Program-made: the position numbers and the translations under genes | Assembly (NCBI GenBank): GCA_031275405.1 | Contig: JAISOV010000049.1 | Span: forward strand, 1-64,000 | From: Clostridium sp. | Lineage (GTDB): Bacteria; Bacillota; Clostridia; Lachnospirales; Lachnospiraceae | Length of the DNA: 64,000 nucleotides | Direction: 5' to 3' | Shown here: positions 1 through 9,283 of the stretch, piece after piece | Position numbering within the stretch: position 1 is the first letter of the stretch | How the letters are laid out: the number at the start of each line of letters is the position of its first letter | Notes under the pieces: generated by a model | Databases searched by the model: none | Told to the model about the DNA's origin: nothing | The model's input: only the letters and a program-made list of their open reading frames with translations

Positions 1-243
1 CCGGCCATGTACCCAGTAACGACATGTGCTTTCTGCCCAGCCGTGAACCGGCTCTTTTGCGGCATGGATATGCTCCCCTCTCCGGGACAGTGTCTTATTA
101 TTTCCACTGTCTACTTTAAAGGGAGCATATCACATTCCGGAGGAGCGGGCTTTTTCTGCTGCGCTTCATCTGATCCTGACTACGACCGCTACAGTTTTTT
201 TGAAAAAGTGCAGTGTCGGCTGGTTCAAGATTGCGCCGTCCAG

Positions 244-327
244 TGCGGAAGATGGGACTTGAACCCACACAGTGTAACCACCACAAGATCCTTAGTCTTG
301 CTCGTCTGCCAGTTCCGACACTTCCGC
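244..327 (-). tRNA. tRNA-Leu (anticodon AAG)
   Basis: Read on the minus strand, this 84-base segment folds as a class II tRNA. The acceptor strands GCGGAAG and CTTCCGC pair, the anticodon stem CAAGA/TCTTG closes the loop CTAAGGA (anticodon AAG, Leu codon CUU), there is an extended variable arm, and the T arm carries GGTTCAAGTCC. The discriminator base is A and no CCA is encoded. The short G/C-rich sequence GGTATGCGCTTCGCA occurs twice in the downstream spacer (about 339-353 and 406-420). Confidence 0.93.
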
Positions 328-616
328 GTAAAATAGCAGGTATGCGCTTCGCATGAAAACCATGATGTCGTCCGCCAGGTGCCGGGCAAAAACATCACGC
401 ATAGCAGGTATGCGCTTCGCACGAAAATCATGATAGCAGTTCCGAAAAGGAATGTCAAGCAGTTTTTGAGTCTTTACCGACTTTGTTCCAAATTTCTTTT
501 TTGCTGCGCGAAGACGGCCATCACACGGCAATGGTGAGGCGCAACCAGGCAGCCTGCAGCGAGTCCCGGAAAGACCCCGGGTTTTTGGCCGGCCTGGCAA
601 TCCGGCCATCTGTAGC

Positions 617-645
617 TTGAATCTGCGGGCCGCCTATGTTATCCT
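617..645 (+). promoter_or_regulatory. Sigma-A-type promoter upstream of flavoprotein gene
   Basis: TTGAAT and TATCCT are separated by 17 bases. It lies about 340 bases before the flavoprotein start at 988, so the transcript would have a long leader made mostly of the hairpin repeats listed next. Assignment to that gene is inferred from orientation only. Confidence 0.5.
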
Positions 646-722
646 GTTAAAAAGCGGCGTACTTCCGCGCCGCCCTCTGCCGGAGGGAACCGTTTGAAAG
701 AAGGGCGCTTTCCACTGCTGAG

Positions 723-940
723 GCTGACGCCCGCCAAGCGGGCGGGCGTATGATTCCGGTACTCTCGCAGTCCGGGATCCTGTTATGCTGACGCCCGCAA
801 GCGGACGGGGATGTGTGGGATAACGCCGCCCCTGCCGCCGAAAGTGAAGTCGCTGACGCCCGCCAAGCGGGGGGAGATGTCGTGCCATGGGGGATGGATC
901 GGCCGATACTCTGTTGACGCCGCCCAGGCGGATTCAGGGC
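723..940. repeat. Four spaced copies of a short GC-rich hairpin repeat
   Basis: GCTGACGCCCGCCAAGCGGG-like units start at 723, 787, 852 and 913, a spacing of 61-65 bases; the last is diverged (GTTGACGCCGCCCAGGCGG). Each is a short self-complementary hairpin. The whole 328-987 spacer otherwise holds no convincing gene. Confidence 0.6.
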
Positions 941-987
941 ATGTCGGCACAAGATGAGGCAGGCGGAAGACGGAAATGAGGTAGCTT

Positions 988-2226
988 ATGGGCAGACATA
1001 CGGCGGTCATCGGAGGCGGCGCTTCGGGGATGACGGCGGCGATCACCGCCGCGAGAGAGGGGTGCCGGGTCACTTTGTATGAGGCCGGGGAGCGGCTGGG
1101 CAGGAAACTGCTTGCCACCGGGAACGGGAAATGTAATCTGGGGAATCTGCGGCTTTCCCGGCAGGATTATTATGGGAAGCAGCCGGAACGGGTGGAAGCT
1201 TGTCTGGAACGATTTTCCACAGAGGACACCGTCCGCTTTTTTGCCGGGCTGGGTCTGCTCCTGAAAGAAAAAAGCGGGTATCTGTATCCGCTCGGCGCCC
1301 AAGCCGCCGCTGTTCTGGATGTCCTGCGGTATGAGATACAGGATCTTGGCATTCTGGTTCGGACGGGCTGTAAGATTGATTTCCTGCGGAAATCGCCGGG
1401 GAAGGAAAGTTTCATCGTAGGTTTCCAAGGACAGCGGGCGGAGCATGACAAAGTGATCCTGGCGTGCGGAGGAAAGGCAGCGCCTAAGACGGGTTCGGAC
1501 GGCAGCGGCCTGGAACTGGCGGGCGCCCTGGGGCATACCATCGTTGCCACGGTTCCCGCGCTGGTGCCGTTGAAATGCCGGGAGGGATACTGCAAAGCCC
1601 TTGCGGGGGTACGCGCCGAGGGGGAGGTGCGGATCTGGGAAGGAGAAGAAGAACTCGCCTGTGAAACGGGAGAAATCCAGTTTACGGAGTACGGGCTGTC
1701 CGGAATCCCGGTGTTCCAGCTGAGCCGGATCGTGAATTACCGTCTCCTTGACCCGCAGCCGCGCTCCAGGGAACTCAAAGCCCTCATCGACTTCCTGCCC
1801 GGAGAGAGCATGGAACAGACACGGGAGCGGCTGACGCGGCGGCTGCTTTTCCAAGGCGGGAGGACGGCGGAAGAGTTTTTTACGGGCATTCTGCATAAAA
1901 AGCTGATGTCTGTATTTCTGAAACTGGCGGGAGTGAAGCCGGGCGCCCTCGTGGCGGATCTGGACCGGGAGCGGCTATGGGAGGTTTTTTGCCTGTGTCG
2001 CAGGTTCCCCATGCGGATCAGCGCCAGCCTGTCTTATGACCACGCGCAGGCCAGCGCCGGGGGAGTGGACTTGGAAGAACTGACCGACGAGCTGGAATCC
2101 CGGAAAGTTCCAGGGCTGTATTTCGCGGGGGAAATCTTGGATGTGGACGGAAAGTGCGGCGGCTACAACCTGCACTGGGCGTGGTGCAGCGGTTCCCTTG
2201 CCGGAACAGCGGCGGCGAGAGCGTGA
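988..2226 (+). CDS. HI0933/BaiN-family flavoprotein (NAD(P)/FAD-dependent oxidoreductase)
   Basis: A 412-residue protein of the HI0933/YhiN/BaiN flavoprotein family. The dinucleotide-binding signature GGGASG lies at about residues 8-13, and the family motif GNGKCNLGN at about 46-54. The C-terminus has the family's GKCGGYN segment followed by a final GSLAGTAAA helix that would complete the FAD site. Length is normal for the family. Members have been linked to bile-acid 7-dehydroxylation reductases in some Clostridia, but most have no assigned substrate and nothing here fixes one. The ATG at 988 follows a GAGGTAG ribosome site. A second, unrelated flavoprotein follows on the same strand. Confidence 0.85.
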   Translation: MGRHTAVIGGGASGMTAAITAAREGCRVTLYEAGERLGRKLLATGNGKCNLGNLRLSRQDYYGKQPERVEACLERFSTEDTVRFFAGLGLLLKEKSGYLYPLGAQAAAVLDVLRYEIQDLGILVRTGCKIDFLRKSPGKESFIVGFQGQRAEHDKVILACGGKAAPKTGSDGSGLELAGALGHTIVATVPALVPLKCREGYCKALAGVRAEGEVRIWEGEEELACETGEIQFTEYGLSGIPVFQLSRIVNYRLLDPQPRSRELKALIDFLPGESMEQTRERLTRRLLFQGGRTAEEFFTGILHKKLMSVFLKLAGVKPGALVADLDRERLWEVFCLCRRFPMRISASLSYDHAQASAGGVDLEELTDELESRKVPGLYFAGEILDVDGKCGGYNLHWAWCSGSLAGTAAARA

Positions 2227-2238
2227 GCGTTTCCCAAC

Positions 2239-2485
2239 GGCTGTCTGTGCCGCCTGCGGCGGCAGCGCCGTATGGGACGGACTGACAGATAGATCCCCGG
2301 CGACGCCGGCTGTCTGTGCCGCCTGCGGCGGCAGCGCCGTATGGGGCGGACTGACAGATAGATCCCCGGCGACGTCGGCTGTCTGTGCCGCCTGCGGCGG
2401 CAGCGCCGCAAGGGACGAATGATAGATAGATGATTCCCGGCGATGTCGGTCATCTGTGCCGCCTGCGGCGGCAGCCCTGCGGGGA
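2239..2485. repeat. Tandem array, four units of about 69 bp
   Basis: Units beginning with GGCTGTCTGTGCC start at 2239, 2308 and 2377, with a diverged one at 2448 (periods 69, 69, 71). Each contains the palindrome GCCGCCTGCGGCGGC. The array fills the gap between the two flavoprotein genes. It is open in one forward frame that would extend the next gene at its N-terminus, but the ribosome site at 2524-2530 points to a start after the array. Confidence 0.85.
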
Positions 2486-2535
2486 TAGGCCCGCGCAAGT
2501 CGCCTGATAGGAAAAAGCGGGCAGAAGGAGCGGGA

Positions 2536-4401
2536 ATGCTTCAGATACAGCAGCTGAAAATGCTCCCGGAGCATACCGGAGGGCAGCTTCGGAAAAAAGC
2601 GGCGGCGGTCTTGGGGATCCGTGAGAGCGAGATCCTTTCTTTTTCCGTCGTCCGCCGTTCCATAGACGCCAGAAGAAAGCCGGAGATTTTTTATCGCTAT
2701 GCGGTAAACGTGGAAGTCGGGAACGAGGAACGGATCCTAAGTCGCCGTAAGGGGAGCCAGGTGCGCGCCGTCCAGCCGGTGGGCTATCGCTTCCCATACC
2801 GGAAAGAGGGGCCGGTCGCCTGCCAGCCCCTTCGTCCGGTCATTGTCGGCACAGGCCCTGCGGGGCTTTTCTGCGGGTATTTTCTGGCTCTGCATGGGTA
2901 CCGGCCGATCCTGCTGGAGCAAGGGGAGGATGTGGATGCCCGCAGGCGGACCGTGGAAACGTTCTGGAAAGAGGGGAAGCTGAATCCCCTTTCCAATGTG
3001 TCTTTCGGGGAAGGGGGAGCCGGGACGTTTTCCGACGGGAAGCTCCATACTTTGGTGAAAGATCCGGAGGGGCGAAACCGGGCGGTTCTGGAGACGTTTG
3101 TGGCATTCGGCGCGAAAGAGGAGATCCTATATGACGCGAAGCCCCACATCGGAACCGACGTCCTATGCGGGATCGTGAAAAGAATCAGGGAAGAGATACG
3201 GCGTCTGGGGGGCGAAGTCCGTTTTGCGAGCAAAATGACCGGTCTGCTGACGGAGGAGCCGCCGGGAAGTCCGGCGGGAGCTTTGGCCGTCTGGCCGCCG
3301 GAGAAGCGGTCGGCGAACTTCTCCGGGCCGCCGGGGACGGTTCCGGGAACGCGGGTCGCGGGGGTCGTGGTGAACGGTCGGGAAATCCTGCCTTGCAGTC
3401 AGCTGGTGCTGGCCATAGGACATAGCGCGAGGGATACTTTTTCCATGCTGTACGAAAAAGGGATTCCGATGGAGGCAAAGGCTTTCGCGGTGGGGCTTCG
3501 GGCGGAACATAGCCAGAAAATGATCAACCGGAGCCAGTACGCCGGAGAGGATCCCGGCAGTTTGGGTCCGGCGGCCTATCAAGTGGCCGCCAGAACGGCA
3601 AGCGGCAGAGGGGTGTATTCTTTCTGTATGTGTCCGGGCGGCTACGTGGTGAACGCTTCCACAGAGGAAGGGCGGCTGGCGGTCAACGGGATGAGCTACA
3701 GCCGCCGTGACGGGAGGAATGCCAACAGCGCCGTCATCGTGACCGTGACGCCGGAGGACTTCGGTTCCGCCCATCCTTTGGCGGGGATCGCTTTCCAGCG
3801 TTCGCTGGAAGAAAAAGCTTATGCGCTGGGGCGGGGGAGAATTCCGGTTCAGCGGTATGGGGATTTCCGCAGGGGCGTAGAAGCGGCTGCTTTGGAACGC
3901 CCCGCCCTTTCCTGCCGTCGGCGGGGGGAGTCTTGCGGTGCGGGAAGCGTCGGGCGGGAGGAACCAAAAACGCCACCGGAGCCGGAACTGAGGGCGCCGG
4001 AGCCGGAACTGCCGCCGGAGCCGGAACTGAGGGCGCCGGAACCGGGAGTGCCGCCGGAACCGGAGCTGCGGCCGGAGCCTGCTACGAAAGGAGATTTTGT
4101 CTACGCCGATCTTTCCGCCCTCCTGCCGCCGGAATGCAGCCGCGCCCTCGTGGAGGGGATGGAGCAGTTCGGGAAACAGATTTCCGGCTTCAGCAGCCCG
4201 CAGACCCTGCTTTCCGGTGTGGAAAGCCGCACTTCGTCTCCCGTTCGCGTGATACGGGGAGCCGATATGCAGTCCGCGCTCAAAGGCCTGTATCCCTGCG
4301 GCGAGGGCGCGGGCTACGCGGGAGGGATCACTTCCGCGGCCATGGACGGAATCCGAGCGGCCGAGGCGGTCGCAAGCCAGGCGGAAGATCCGCCCGGATG
4401 A
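2536..4401 (+). CDS. COG2509-type FAD-dependent dehydrogenase with low-complexity inserts
   Basis: A 621-residue flavoprotein related to the uncharacterised FAD-dependent dehydrogenases of COG2509. An N-terminal domain of about 100 residues precedes the FAD-binding motif VIVGTGPAG (about 102-110). The family segments SFGEGGAGTFSDGKL and CMCPGGYVVNAS are present, and a closing FAD motif with GEGAGYAGGITSAA sits near the C-terminus. The start at 2536 follows AAGGAG; longer in-frame readings run into the 69-bp repeats. Two stretches look like expansions: a Pro/Gly-rich insert near residues 240-275 and a Pro-Glu repeat (PPEPELRAPEPEL-like) at about 474-515. Function is unknown beyond a flavin-dependent oxidoreductase. 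Confidence 0.8.
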   Translation: MLQIQQLKMLPEHTGGQLRKKAAAVLGIRESEILSFSVVRRSIDARRKPEIFYRYAVNVEVGNEERILSRRKGSQVRAVQPVGYRFPYRKEGPVACQPLRPVIVGTGPAGLFCGYFLALHGYRPILLEQGEDVDARRRTVETFWKEGKLNPLSNVSFGEGGAGTFSDGKLHTLVKDPEGRNRAVLETFVAFGAKEEILYDAKPHIGTDVLCGIVKRIREEIRRLGGEVRFASKMTGLLTEEPPGSPAGALAVWPPEKRSANFSGPPGTVPGTRVAGVVVNGREILPCSQLVLAIGHSARDTFSMLYEKGIPMEAKAFAVGLRAEHSQKMINRSQYAGEDPGSLGPAAYQVAARTASGRGVYSFCMCPGGYVVNASTEEGRLAVNGMSYSRRDGRNANSAVIVTVTPEDFGSAHPLAGIAFQRSLEEKAYALGRGRIPVQRYGDFRRGVEAAALERPALSCRRRGESCGAGSVGREEPKTPPEPELRAPEPELPPEPELRAPEPGVPPEPELRPEPATKGDFVYADLSALLPPECSRALVEGMEQFGKQISGFSSPQTLLSGVESRTSSPVRVIRGADMQSALKGLYPCGEGAGYAGGITSAAMDGIRAAEAVASQAEDPPG

Positions 4402-4483
4402 ATGGGGAAAGAAGCGGCGGATCAGCGTCTGGTGCACACGGGCAGCCTCCGGAAGATCCGCCTGGATGAATGGGGAAAGAAGC
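4382..4483. repeat. 34-bp direct duplication across the gene end
   Basis: The segment at 4382-4415 reappears at 4450-4483 with one substitution. The first copy contains the stop codon of the upstream flavoprotein (TGA 4399-4401), so a local tandem duplication has copied the end of the gene into the spacer. Confidence 0.8.
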
Positions 4484-4554
4484 CGGATCGACCGTCCTTG
4501 CGGCCGGCTGGCCGGCTGCGGTAAAAAGCTGTTTCCTTTCCGTGCTTTTTCTGT

Positions 4555-4560
4555 TATACT
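4555..4560 (+). promoter_or_regulatory. Possible -10 box for proB
   Basis: TATACT lies about 60 bases before the proB start, preceded by T-rich sequence with only a weak -35 match. Suggested by position rather than a full consensus. Confidence 0.35.
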
Positions 4561-4620
4561 TTCCGGTAGGTGATGGCGGTCTGTCCGGAAAGCCGGGCAG
4601 AGCGCGGATAGGAGTCGGAG

Positions 4621-5502
4621 ATGAGCAGGCTGAGGGAAGCCGTTCGGGAAAAAAAGAGGATTGTGGTAAAAGTCGGTTCTTCCTCCTTGCAGCATGGGCA
4701 GACCGGGGATCTGGACTATCCGAAACTGGAAAAACTGGTAAGGGAGCTGTGTGACCTTCGCAACCGGGGGAAAGATGTGATCCTGGTCACTTCGGGAGCT
4801 ATCGCCGTGGGGAAAAAAGCGCTGAATCTCAAGGAAAGCCAGGCGCAGGCCCCGGAGGCCAGACGGCTGGAGATCGCCCGGAAACAGGCCTGTTCCGCGG
4901 TGGGTCAGGCAAGGCTGATGATGATCTACCAGAAAATATTTGCGGAATATAACCAGGTGGCCGCTCAGATTCTGATCACCAAGAATACTGTGGTGGATAA
5001 CCTGAACCGTTACAATGCCTACAATACCTTTTCCCAGTTATTGCAGCTGGGCGTGATTCCCATCGTGAATGAGAATGACACGGTAGCGACCTTTGAAATT
5101 GAAATCGGGGATAACGACACACTCTCCGCCATTGTGGCGGCGCTTGTGGGCGCGGATCTGCTGATCCTGTTATCGGATATTGACGGCCTGTATACCGATG
5201 ATCCCAATCAGAACCCGCAGGCGCGGTTCATCGAGCAGGTAGACGAGCTGACGCAGGAACTGATGGGGATGGGAAAAGACAGCACGGGCAGCGGCATAGG
5301 GACAGGGGGCATGAATACGAAGCTGCTTGCGGCGAAAATCGCCACCGCTTCCGGCGCGGATATGGTCATTGCCAACAGCAAAGATGTGGGCATCCTGCAC
5401 CGTATCCTGGACGGGGAGAAAGAAGGGACGCTGTTTGCCGCCGGCCCCCGTGAAAATTTTGATCTGCCGGTTTTTCTGGAAAATTTATATAAAGGACTGT
5501 AA
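4621..5502 (+). CDS. proB: Glutamate 5-kinase, short form
   Basis: Phosphorylates L-glutamate to gamma-glutamyl phosphate, the first step of proline synthesis; proA for the second step lies 1.1 kb downstream. The amino-acid-kinase fold is visible: VVKVGSSSL at the N-terminus (nucleotide site), VTSGAIAVG, IVNENDTV with its conserved Asn-Asp, LLSDIDGLYT, and GTGGMNTKL near the end. At 293 residues it lacks the C-terminal PUA domain of the roughly 367-residue E. coli type, as in other short ProB enzymes. The family is usually feedback-inhibited by proline; nothing here tests that. The start ATG at 4621 follows a GGAGTCGGAG stretch. Confidence 0.95.
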   Translation: MSRLREAVREKKRIVVKVGSSSLQHGQTGDLDYPKLEKLVRELCDLRNRGKDVILVTSGAIAVGKKALNLKESQAQAPEARRLEIARKQACSAVGQARLMMIYQKIFAEYNQVAAQILITKNTVVDNLNRYNAYNTFSQLLQLGVIPIVNENDTVATFEIEIGDNDTLSAIVAALVGADLLILLSDIDGLYTDDPNQNPQARFIEQVDELTQELMGMGKDSTGSGIGTGGMNTKLLAAKIATASGADMVIANSKDVGILHRILDGEKEGTLFAAGPRENFDLPVFLENLYKGL

Positions 5503-5586
5503 TGTTTCCGGGAAACGGACAATCGGGTACGCCATCTGGAATCACTCCATCCGTTTCCGGTAGCCCAAAAGAAAAGGAATACGCCT

Positions 5587-5823
5587 ATGTCAGCTATGGA
5601 GGAAAGAATCAGACGGATCAACGAACTTTATCATAAATCCCAGGCGGAGGGACTGACGGAAGAAGAACGGCGGGAACAGGCACAGCTTCGCAAGGAATAT
5701 ATTTCCAATATCCGTGCGAACCTAGTCGGCCAGCTGGCCAGCATTGACGTCCGGAATCCGGACGGAACGATAGAGAACCTAGGAGAAAAATACGGACAGC
5801 GCCATGCGGACAGACCGGAGTGA
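5587..5823 (+). CDS. DUF896 (YnzC-like) small protein
   Basis: A 78-residue protein matching the DUF896/YnzC family of Firmicutes: two N-terminal helices (RIRRINELYHKSQAEGLTEEE), an Arg/Glu-rich second helix ending in YISNIRANL, then the typical tail with SIDVRNPDG. Members are small cytosolic helical proteins, some SOS-linked in Bacillus; the role is not settled. It sits between proB and the folate gene and overlaps the first in-frame ATG of the latter. Confidence 0.85.
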   Translation: MSAMEERIRRINELYHKSQAEGLTEEERREQAQLRKEYISNIRANLVGQLASIDVRNPDGTIENLGEKYGQRHADRPE

Positions 5824-5827
5824 CTCC

Positions 5828-6436
5828 ATGAAAGCCGGAAACGAAGCGGAAAGGAGCCCCAAGACCGCCAGGGAGGAAATCAGAAACCGCAAGAAAGCAA
5901 TCCGCAGAGCCGTGCTTTTGGTACGTGACGCCATGCCGGAAGAAGAACGGGCAAAAGCTTCCCGGCTGCTGGCGGAGCATATCATCGCGCACGGGTGGTT
6001 TCGTCAGGCGGAAGAACTGCTCTGCTTCCTAAGCTTCGGAAGCGAGGCGGATACCACGGAAATCATAGAGGAAGCCCTCCGGAGCCGGAAAAAAGTATAC
6101 GTTCCGAAAGTCACGGGGGAGGATATGGAGTTTTACCGGATCCTTTCCTTAGACGGACTGCGCATAGGCTATCAGGGGATCCGCGAGCCGGATCCGGGCG
6201 GCGAGTCCTACCGCTATCGCCGGGAAGAAGAGCGTGTGCTGCTCCTGATGCCCGGGGTGGCTTTCGATCCGCAGAGACGGCGGCTAGGCTACGGAAAGGG
6301 ATTTTATGACCGTTTTCTCCAGGGGAAAGGGCAGCTGCTGCGCCGTTCTGTCGCCATCGGCTTCCGGTGCCAGCTGGTGGAAGAGATACCGGAGGAACGG
6401 CAGGATGTCCGCCCTGGCCAGGTGGTGGTGCGGTGA
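5828..6436 (+). CDS. 5-formyltetrahydrofolate cyclo-ligase
   Basis: ATP-dependent conversion of 5-formyl-THF to 5,10-methenyl-THF, recycling an inhibitory folate. The family features are an N-terminal RKAIRRAVL helix, LSFGSEADT, VYVPKV, and the nucleotide/Mg signature PGVAFDPQRRRLGYGKGFYDR (split here at the GKGFYDR end). Length about 202 residues is normal. I chose the ATG at 5828, preceded by GGAG; an ATG at 5804 would add eight residues and overlap the DUF896 gene. Confidence 0.9.
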   Translation: MKAGNEAERSPKTAREEIRNRKKAIRRAVLLVRDAMPEEERAKASRLLAEHIIAHGWFRQAEELLCFLSFGSEADTTEIIEEALRSRKKVYVPKVTGEDMEFYRILSLDGLRIGYQGIREPDPGGESYRYRREEERVLLLMPGVAFDPQRRRLGYGKGFYDRFLQGKGQLLRRSVAIGFRCQLVEEIPEERQDVRPGQVVVR

Positions 6437-6588
6437 ACGGTCGGGATCAGCAGCCTGTGCTTCTGTCCTCCCGCACCGTGTGGAGGGCGTGGCCTTAGGC
6501 GCGGGCGTACATGCGGGCGACCGGCTCGTTCCTGCCCTCCCGCGCCGGGTGAAAGGCATGAATTCAGTAAGAAAGGATGGTCATCGTC

Positions 6589-7833
6589 ATGGATTTGATA
6601 CAGATGGGGAAAAAAGCCGCGGCGGCAAAATATCTGCTACAGAACGCCCGGACGGAGCAGAAGAACGAAGCCCTGCTTGCGGCTGCGGAAGCTTTGCGCG
6701 GGCAGGAGGCCCGGATCCTGCGGGCCAACGAAGAAGACCTTGCGGCGGCTGCGGCAAACGGAATGCGCCGTGCCATGCAGGATCGTCTGCGGCTGGATCG
6801 GAAAAGGATAGAAGCCATGGCGGAAGGACTTCGCCAGGTCGCCGGGGAGCCGGACTGTATCGGGGAGCGGATGGAAACCATGACGCGCCCAAACGGCCTG
6901 CGTATCGAAAAGAGGCGTGTTCCCTTGGGGGTCGTCGGTATCATCTACGAATCCCGGCCGAATGTCACCGCCGATGCGTTCGGACTCTGCTTCAAGACCG
7001 GCAACGCGGTGATCCTGAAAGGAGGGAGCGACGCGCTCCGCTCCAATGCGGCGATTACGGCAGTCCTCCGGGAAGCCCTTTCGGGCTGTGAAGTGACGCC
7101 GGACGCGATCCAGCTGATCACGGATCCGGACAGGAGCGTCACCCAGGCATTCATGAGGCTGTCCGAATATGTGGACGTGCTGATCCCGAGAGGCGGAGCG
7201 GGGCTGATCCGTGTCGTCGTGGAGAACAGTACGATCCCGGTCATTGAAACCGGCACGGGGAACTGCCATATCTATGTGGATGAGACAGCCGATCTGGACA
7301 TGGCGGTTTCCGTCATCCGGAATGCCAAGACCCAGCGTGTCGGCGTCTGCAATGCCTGCGAATCCTTGGTGATCCATGAAAAGACGCGCAGGCGGCTGCT
7401 TCCCGTACTGGCGGCAAAACTTTCTGAAAAAAAGGTGGAGATACGCGGGGATGAGCCGGTTCGGGAGATTCTGCCGGACTGCGTCCCGGCGTCCGAGGAA
7501 GATTACGCCGCAGAATATCTGGATTACATTCTTTCCATCAAAACCGTGGCCGGCATCGAGGAAGCCATCGCGCATGTCAACCGCTACAACACCAGACATT
7601 CCGACTGCATTATCACCCGCGACGAGGCTGCCGCGGAGAAATTCCTGCAAGAGGTGGACGCCGCCTGTGTGTATGTCAACGCTTCCACCAGATTTACGGA
7701 CGGCGCGGAATTCGGTTTCGGCGCGGAAATCGGCATCAGCACTCAGAAGCTTCACGCCAGAGGGCCGATGGGGCTGAAAGCACTGACTTCTTATAAATAT
7801 TGTATCCGAGGAGACGGGCAGATCCGGGAATAG
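6589..7833 (+). CDS. proA: Gamma-glutamyl phosphate reductase
   Basis: NADPH-dependent reduction of gamma-glutamyl phosphate to glutamate 5-semialdehyde, the second step of proline synthesis. Aldehyde-dehydrogenase fold with [16 protein letters not shown] near residue 105, the Gly-rich LKGGSDA loop, [11 protein letters not shown], and the catalytic Cys in the [10 protein letters not shown] segment. The C-terminus [22 protein letters not shown] is the usual ProA ending. The start at 6589 has GAAAGG about 12 bases upstream; an ATG at 6577 abuts that site and is less likely. Separated from proB by two genes and a GC-rich spacer. Confidence 0.95.
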   Translation: MDLIQMGKKAAAAKYLLQNARTEQKNEALLAAAEALRGQEARILRANEEDLAAAAANGMRRAMQDRLRLDRKRIEAMAEGLRQVAGEPDCIGERMETMTRPNGLRIEKRRVPLGVVGIIYESRPNVTADAFGLCFKTGNAVILKGGSDALRSNAAITAVLREALSGCEVTPDAIQLITDPDRSVTQAFMRLSEYVDVLIPRGGAGLIRVVVENSTIPVIETGTGNCHIYVDETADLDMAVSVIRNAKTQRVGVCNACESLVIHEKTRRRLLPVLAAKLSEKKVEIRGDEPVREILPDCVPASEEDYAAEYLDYILSIKTVAGIEEAIAHVNRYNTRHSDCIITRDEAAAEKFLQEVDAACVYVNASTRFTDGAEFGFGAEIGISTQKLHARGPMGLKALTSYKYCIRGDGQIRE

Positions 7834-7987
7834 ACCGCGCCGAAACCCCGCGTTCCAAGTCGTTCCGGTATTGCCTGGATGACTTCGGATCTTCCGCCAG
7901 GGAAGAGGGCTGGGCTTCCTCGTAATGGTTCCGCCGCTTTTTGGGGAAAAAGGGGAAATTTCTGATGGAAAACGCAGGTGCGTTGTG

Positions 7988-7993
7988 CTATGA
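7988..7993 (+). promoter_or_regulatory. Extended -10 promoter candidate before kduI
   Basis: TGCTATGAT forms an extended -10 (TGn TATGAT) with a poor -35. It lies in the otherwise gene-free spacer 7834-8226 and would give a leader of about 230 bases containing the hairpin below. Confidence 0.4.
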
Positions 7994-8156
7994 TAGAAGT
8001 ACTTCACAAAAAAGCGGTTTTTGGTTACGGATCCATAGGATCCGGCAGGAAGGCAGGGTATCTGTGCGTCCGCCAAAGCCGCTTTACAGAAGAACGTTTT
8101 CAGATATGGAAGGCATGTCCGCCCAAGCGGACAGGAAGGTATAGGCTGAACGAATT

Positions 8157-8226
8157 GCATTCTTTCAGCCGGAGGTCTGTGTTACGTACAAAGTCTCCAG
8201 ACTTTGGAAGGAGCGTGGTTCTTAAA
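8157..8226 (+). promoter_or_regulatory. Hairpin leader element upstream of kduI
   Basis: A perfect inverted repeat CAAAGTCT-CC-AGACTTTG (8189-8206) overlaps the start of the kduI ribosome site GGAAGGAG (8206-8213). The surrounding segment (CATTCTTTC, CCGGAG, TGTG-TACG, AAAGT-TCC) is shared with a second copy at about 13519-13586. It could mask translation initiation; that is inference from position. Confidence 0.5.
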
Positions 8227-9087
8227 ATGGAGTTCAGGACGGCGGTGTCACCAAAGGATGTGAAGCATTATACGACGGAACGTTTACGGGAAGAATTTCT
8301 GATTCAGGATCTTTTCGTGCCGGGCAAGGTGAAGCTGGTGTACAGCCACATAGACCGGGTCGTTACGGGCGCGGCGGTACCGGTGGAGCCGCTTGCGCTG
8401 ACGGCGGCGGCGGAACTCCGGGCGGAATATTTCTGCGAGAGGCGGGAGCTGGGAATCATCAACATCGGAGGCCCGGGAACGGTCACGGTAGACGGGCGCC
8501 GGTACGAGGTAAGCTTCCAGGAAGCCATGTACATCGGCAAAGGCTCGAAAGAAATCCTCTTTGCCAGCGAGAGACCGGACGTTCCGGCGAAGTATTATCT
8601 GAATTCCGCCCCGGCGCATAAAACCTATCCGACCGTCCGGATCAGGCTGGAGGGTACGCCGGAAGAAGGCGTAGTGATCGTAAAACCGCAGAACCAGGTG
8701 GAACTTGGTTCCTTGGAAGACGCCAACCACCGGGTGATCCGTAAATATATCCTGCCCGGACAGGTGGAAAGCTGCCAGCTGGAGATGGGCATGACCAGGC
8801 TGGAGCCGGGGAGCGTGTGGAATACCATGCCGAGCCATACCCACGACAGGCGGATGGAGGTCTATCTGTATTTTGAAATGTCGCAGGACGCGTTTGTCGT
8901 GCATTTCATGGGGGAGCCGGGGCAGACCCGCCACATTGTCATGCGCAATGAGGAAGCGGTGCTTTCCCCTAGCTGGTCGATCCATTCCGGGTGCGGAACC
9001 GGAGCCTATGCCTTTATCTGGGGCATGGCGGGGGAAAACCAGGACTTTGGCGACATGGACGCAGTGGCGATGAAGGATCTGCGGTGA
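8227..9087 (+). CDS. kduI: 5-keto-4-deoxyuronate isomerase
   Basis: Isomerises 4-deoxy-L-threo-5-hexosulose uronate, from oligogalacturonate lysis, to 3-deoxy-D-glycero-2,5-hexodiulosonate. A cupin-fold protein of 286 residues from this start, close to the family length. The metal-binding His cluster is visible in MPSHTHDRRMEVYLYFEM, followed by WSIHSG and a WGMAGEN ending typical of KduI. The frame stays open upstream, but family alignment by eye begins at MEFRTAVSPKDVK, and GGAAGGAG precedes that ATG by 13 bases. It opens a pathway cluster continued by kduD, eda and kdgK. Confidence 0.93.
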   Translation: MEFRTAVSPKDVKHYTTERLREEFLIQDLFVPGKVKLVYSHIDRVVTGAAVPVEPLALTAAAELRAEYFCERRELGIINIGGPGTVTVDGRRYEVSFQEAMYIGKGSKEILFASERPDVPAKYYLNSAPAHKTYPTVRIRLEGTPEEGVVIVKPQNQVELGSLEDANHRVIRKYILPGQVESCQLEMGMTRLEPGSVWNTMPSHTHDRRMEVYLYFEMSQDAFVVHFMGEPGQTRHIVMRNEEAVLSPSWSIHSGCGTGAYAFIWGMAGENQDFGDMDAVAMKDLR

Positions 9088-9283
9088 GGAAGAAGCGCGC
9101 AAAGGGGAAATCACATCGGGAATGTTATAGAGATCGGGACAGGCGTAAAAATAGAACAGATCTAAAAACAGGTCTGGAAATAGATCCAGCGTAATCACTA
9201 CCGTCTACGGATACAAAGCTTTGCAGCGGTATCAGCTGAAGTCCAATGCGTGAGATGGAGGAATCATAAGGAGACGACTGACA

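Noticed and set aside
3163-4695. 510-codon minus-strand open frame
   Set aside because: It is antisense to the COG2509 flavoprotein, which has clear motifs, and its translation is Arg/Pro-rich with no family signature.
6637-8160. 507-codon minus-strand open frame
   Set aside because: Antisense to proA and the following spacer; the plus-strand proA motifs are unambiguous.
7978-8226. N-terminal extension of KduI to 7978
   Set aside because: KduI homology begins at 8227 after a ribosome site; the extra 83 codons lie over the promoter and hairpin leader.
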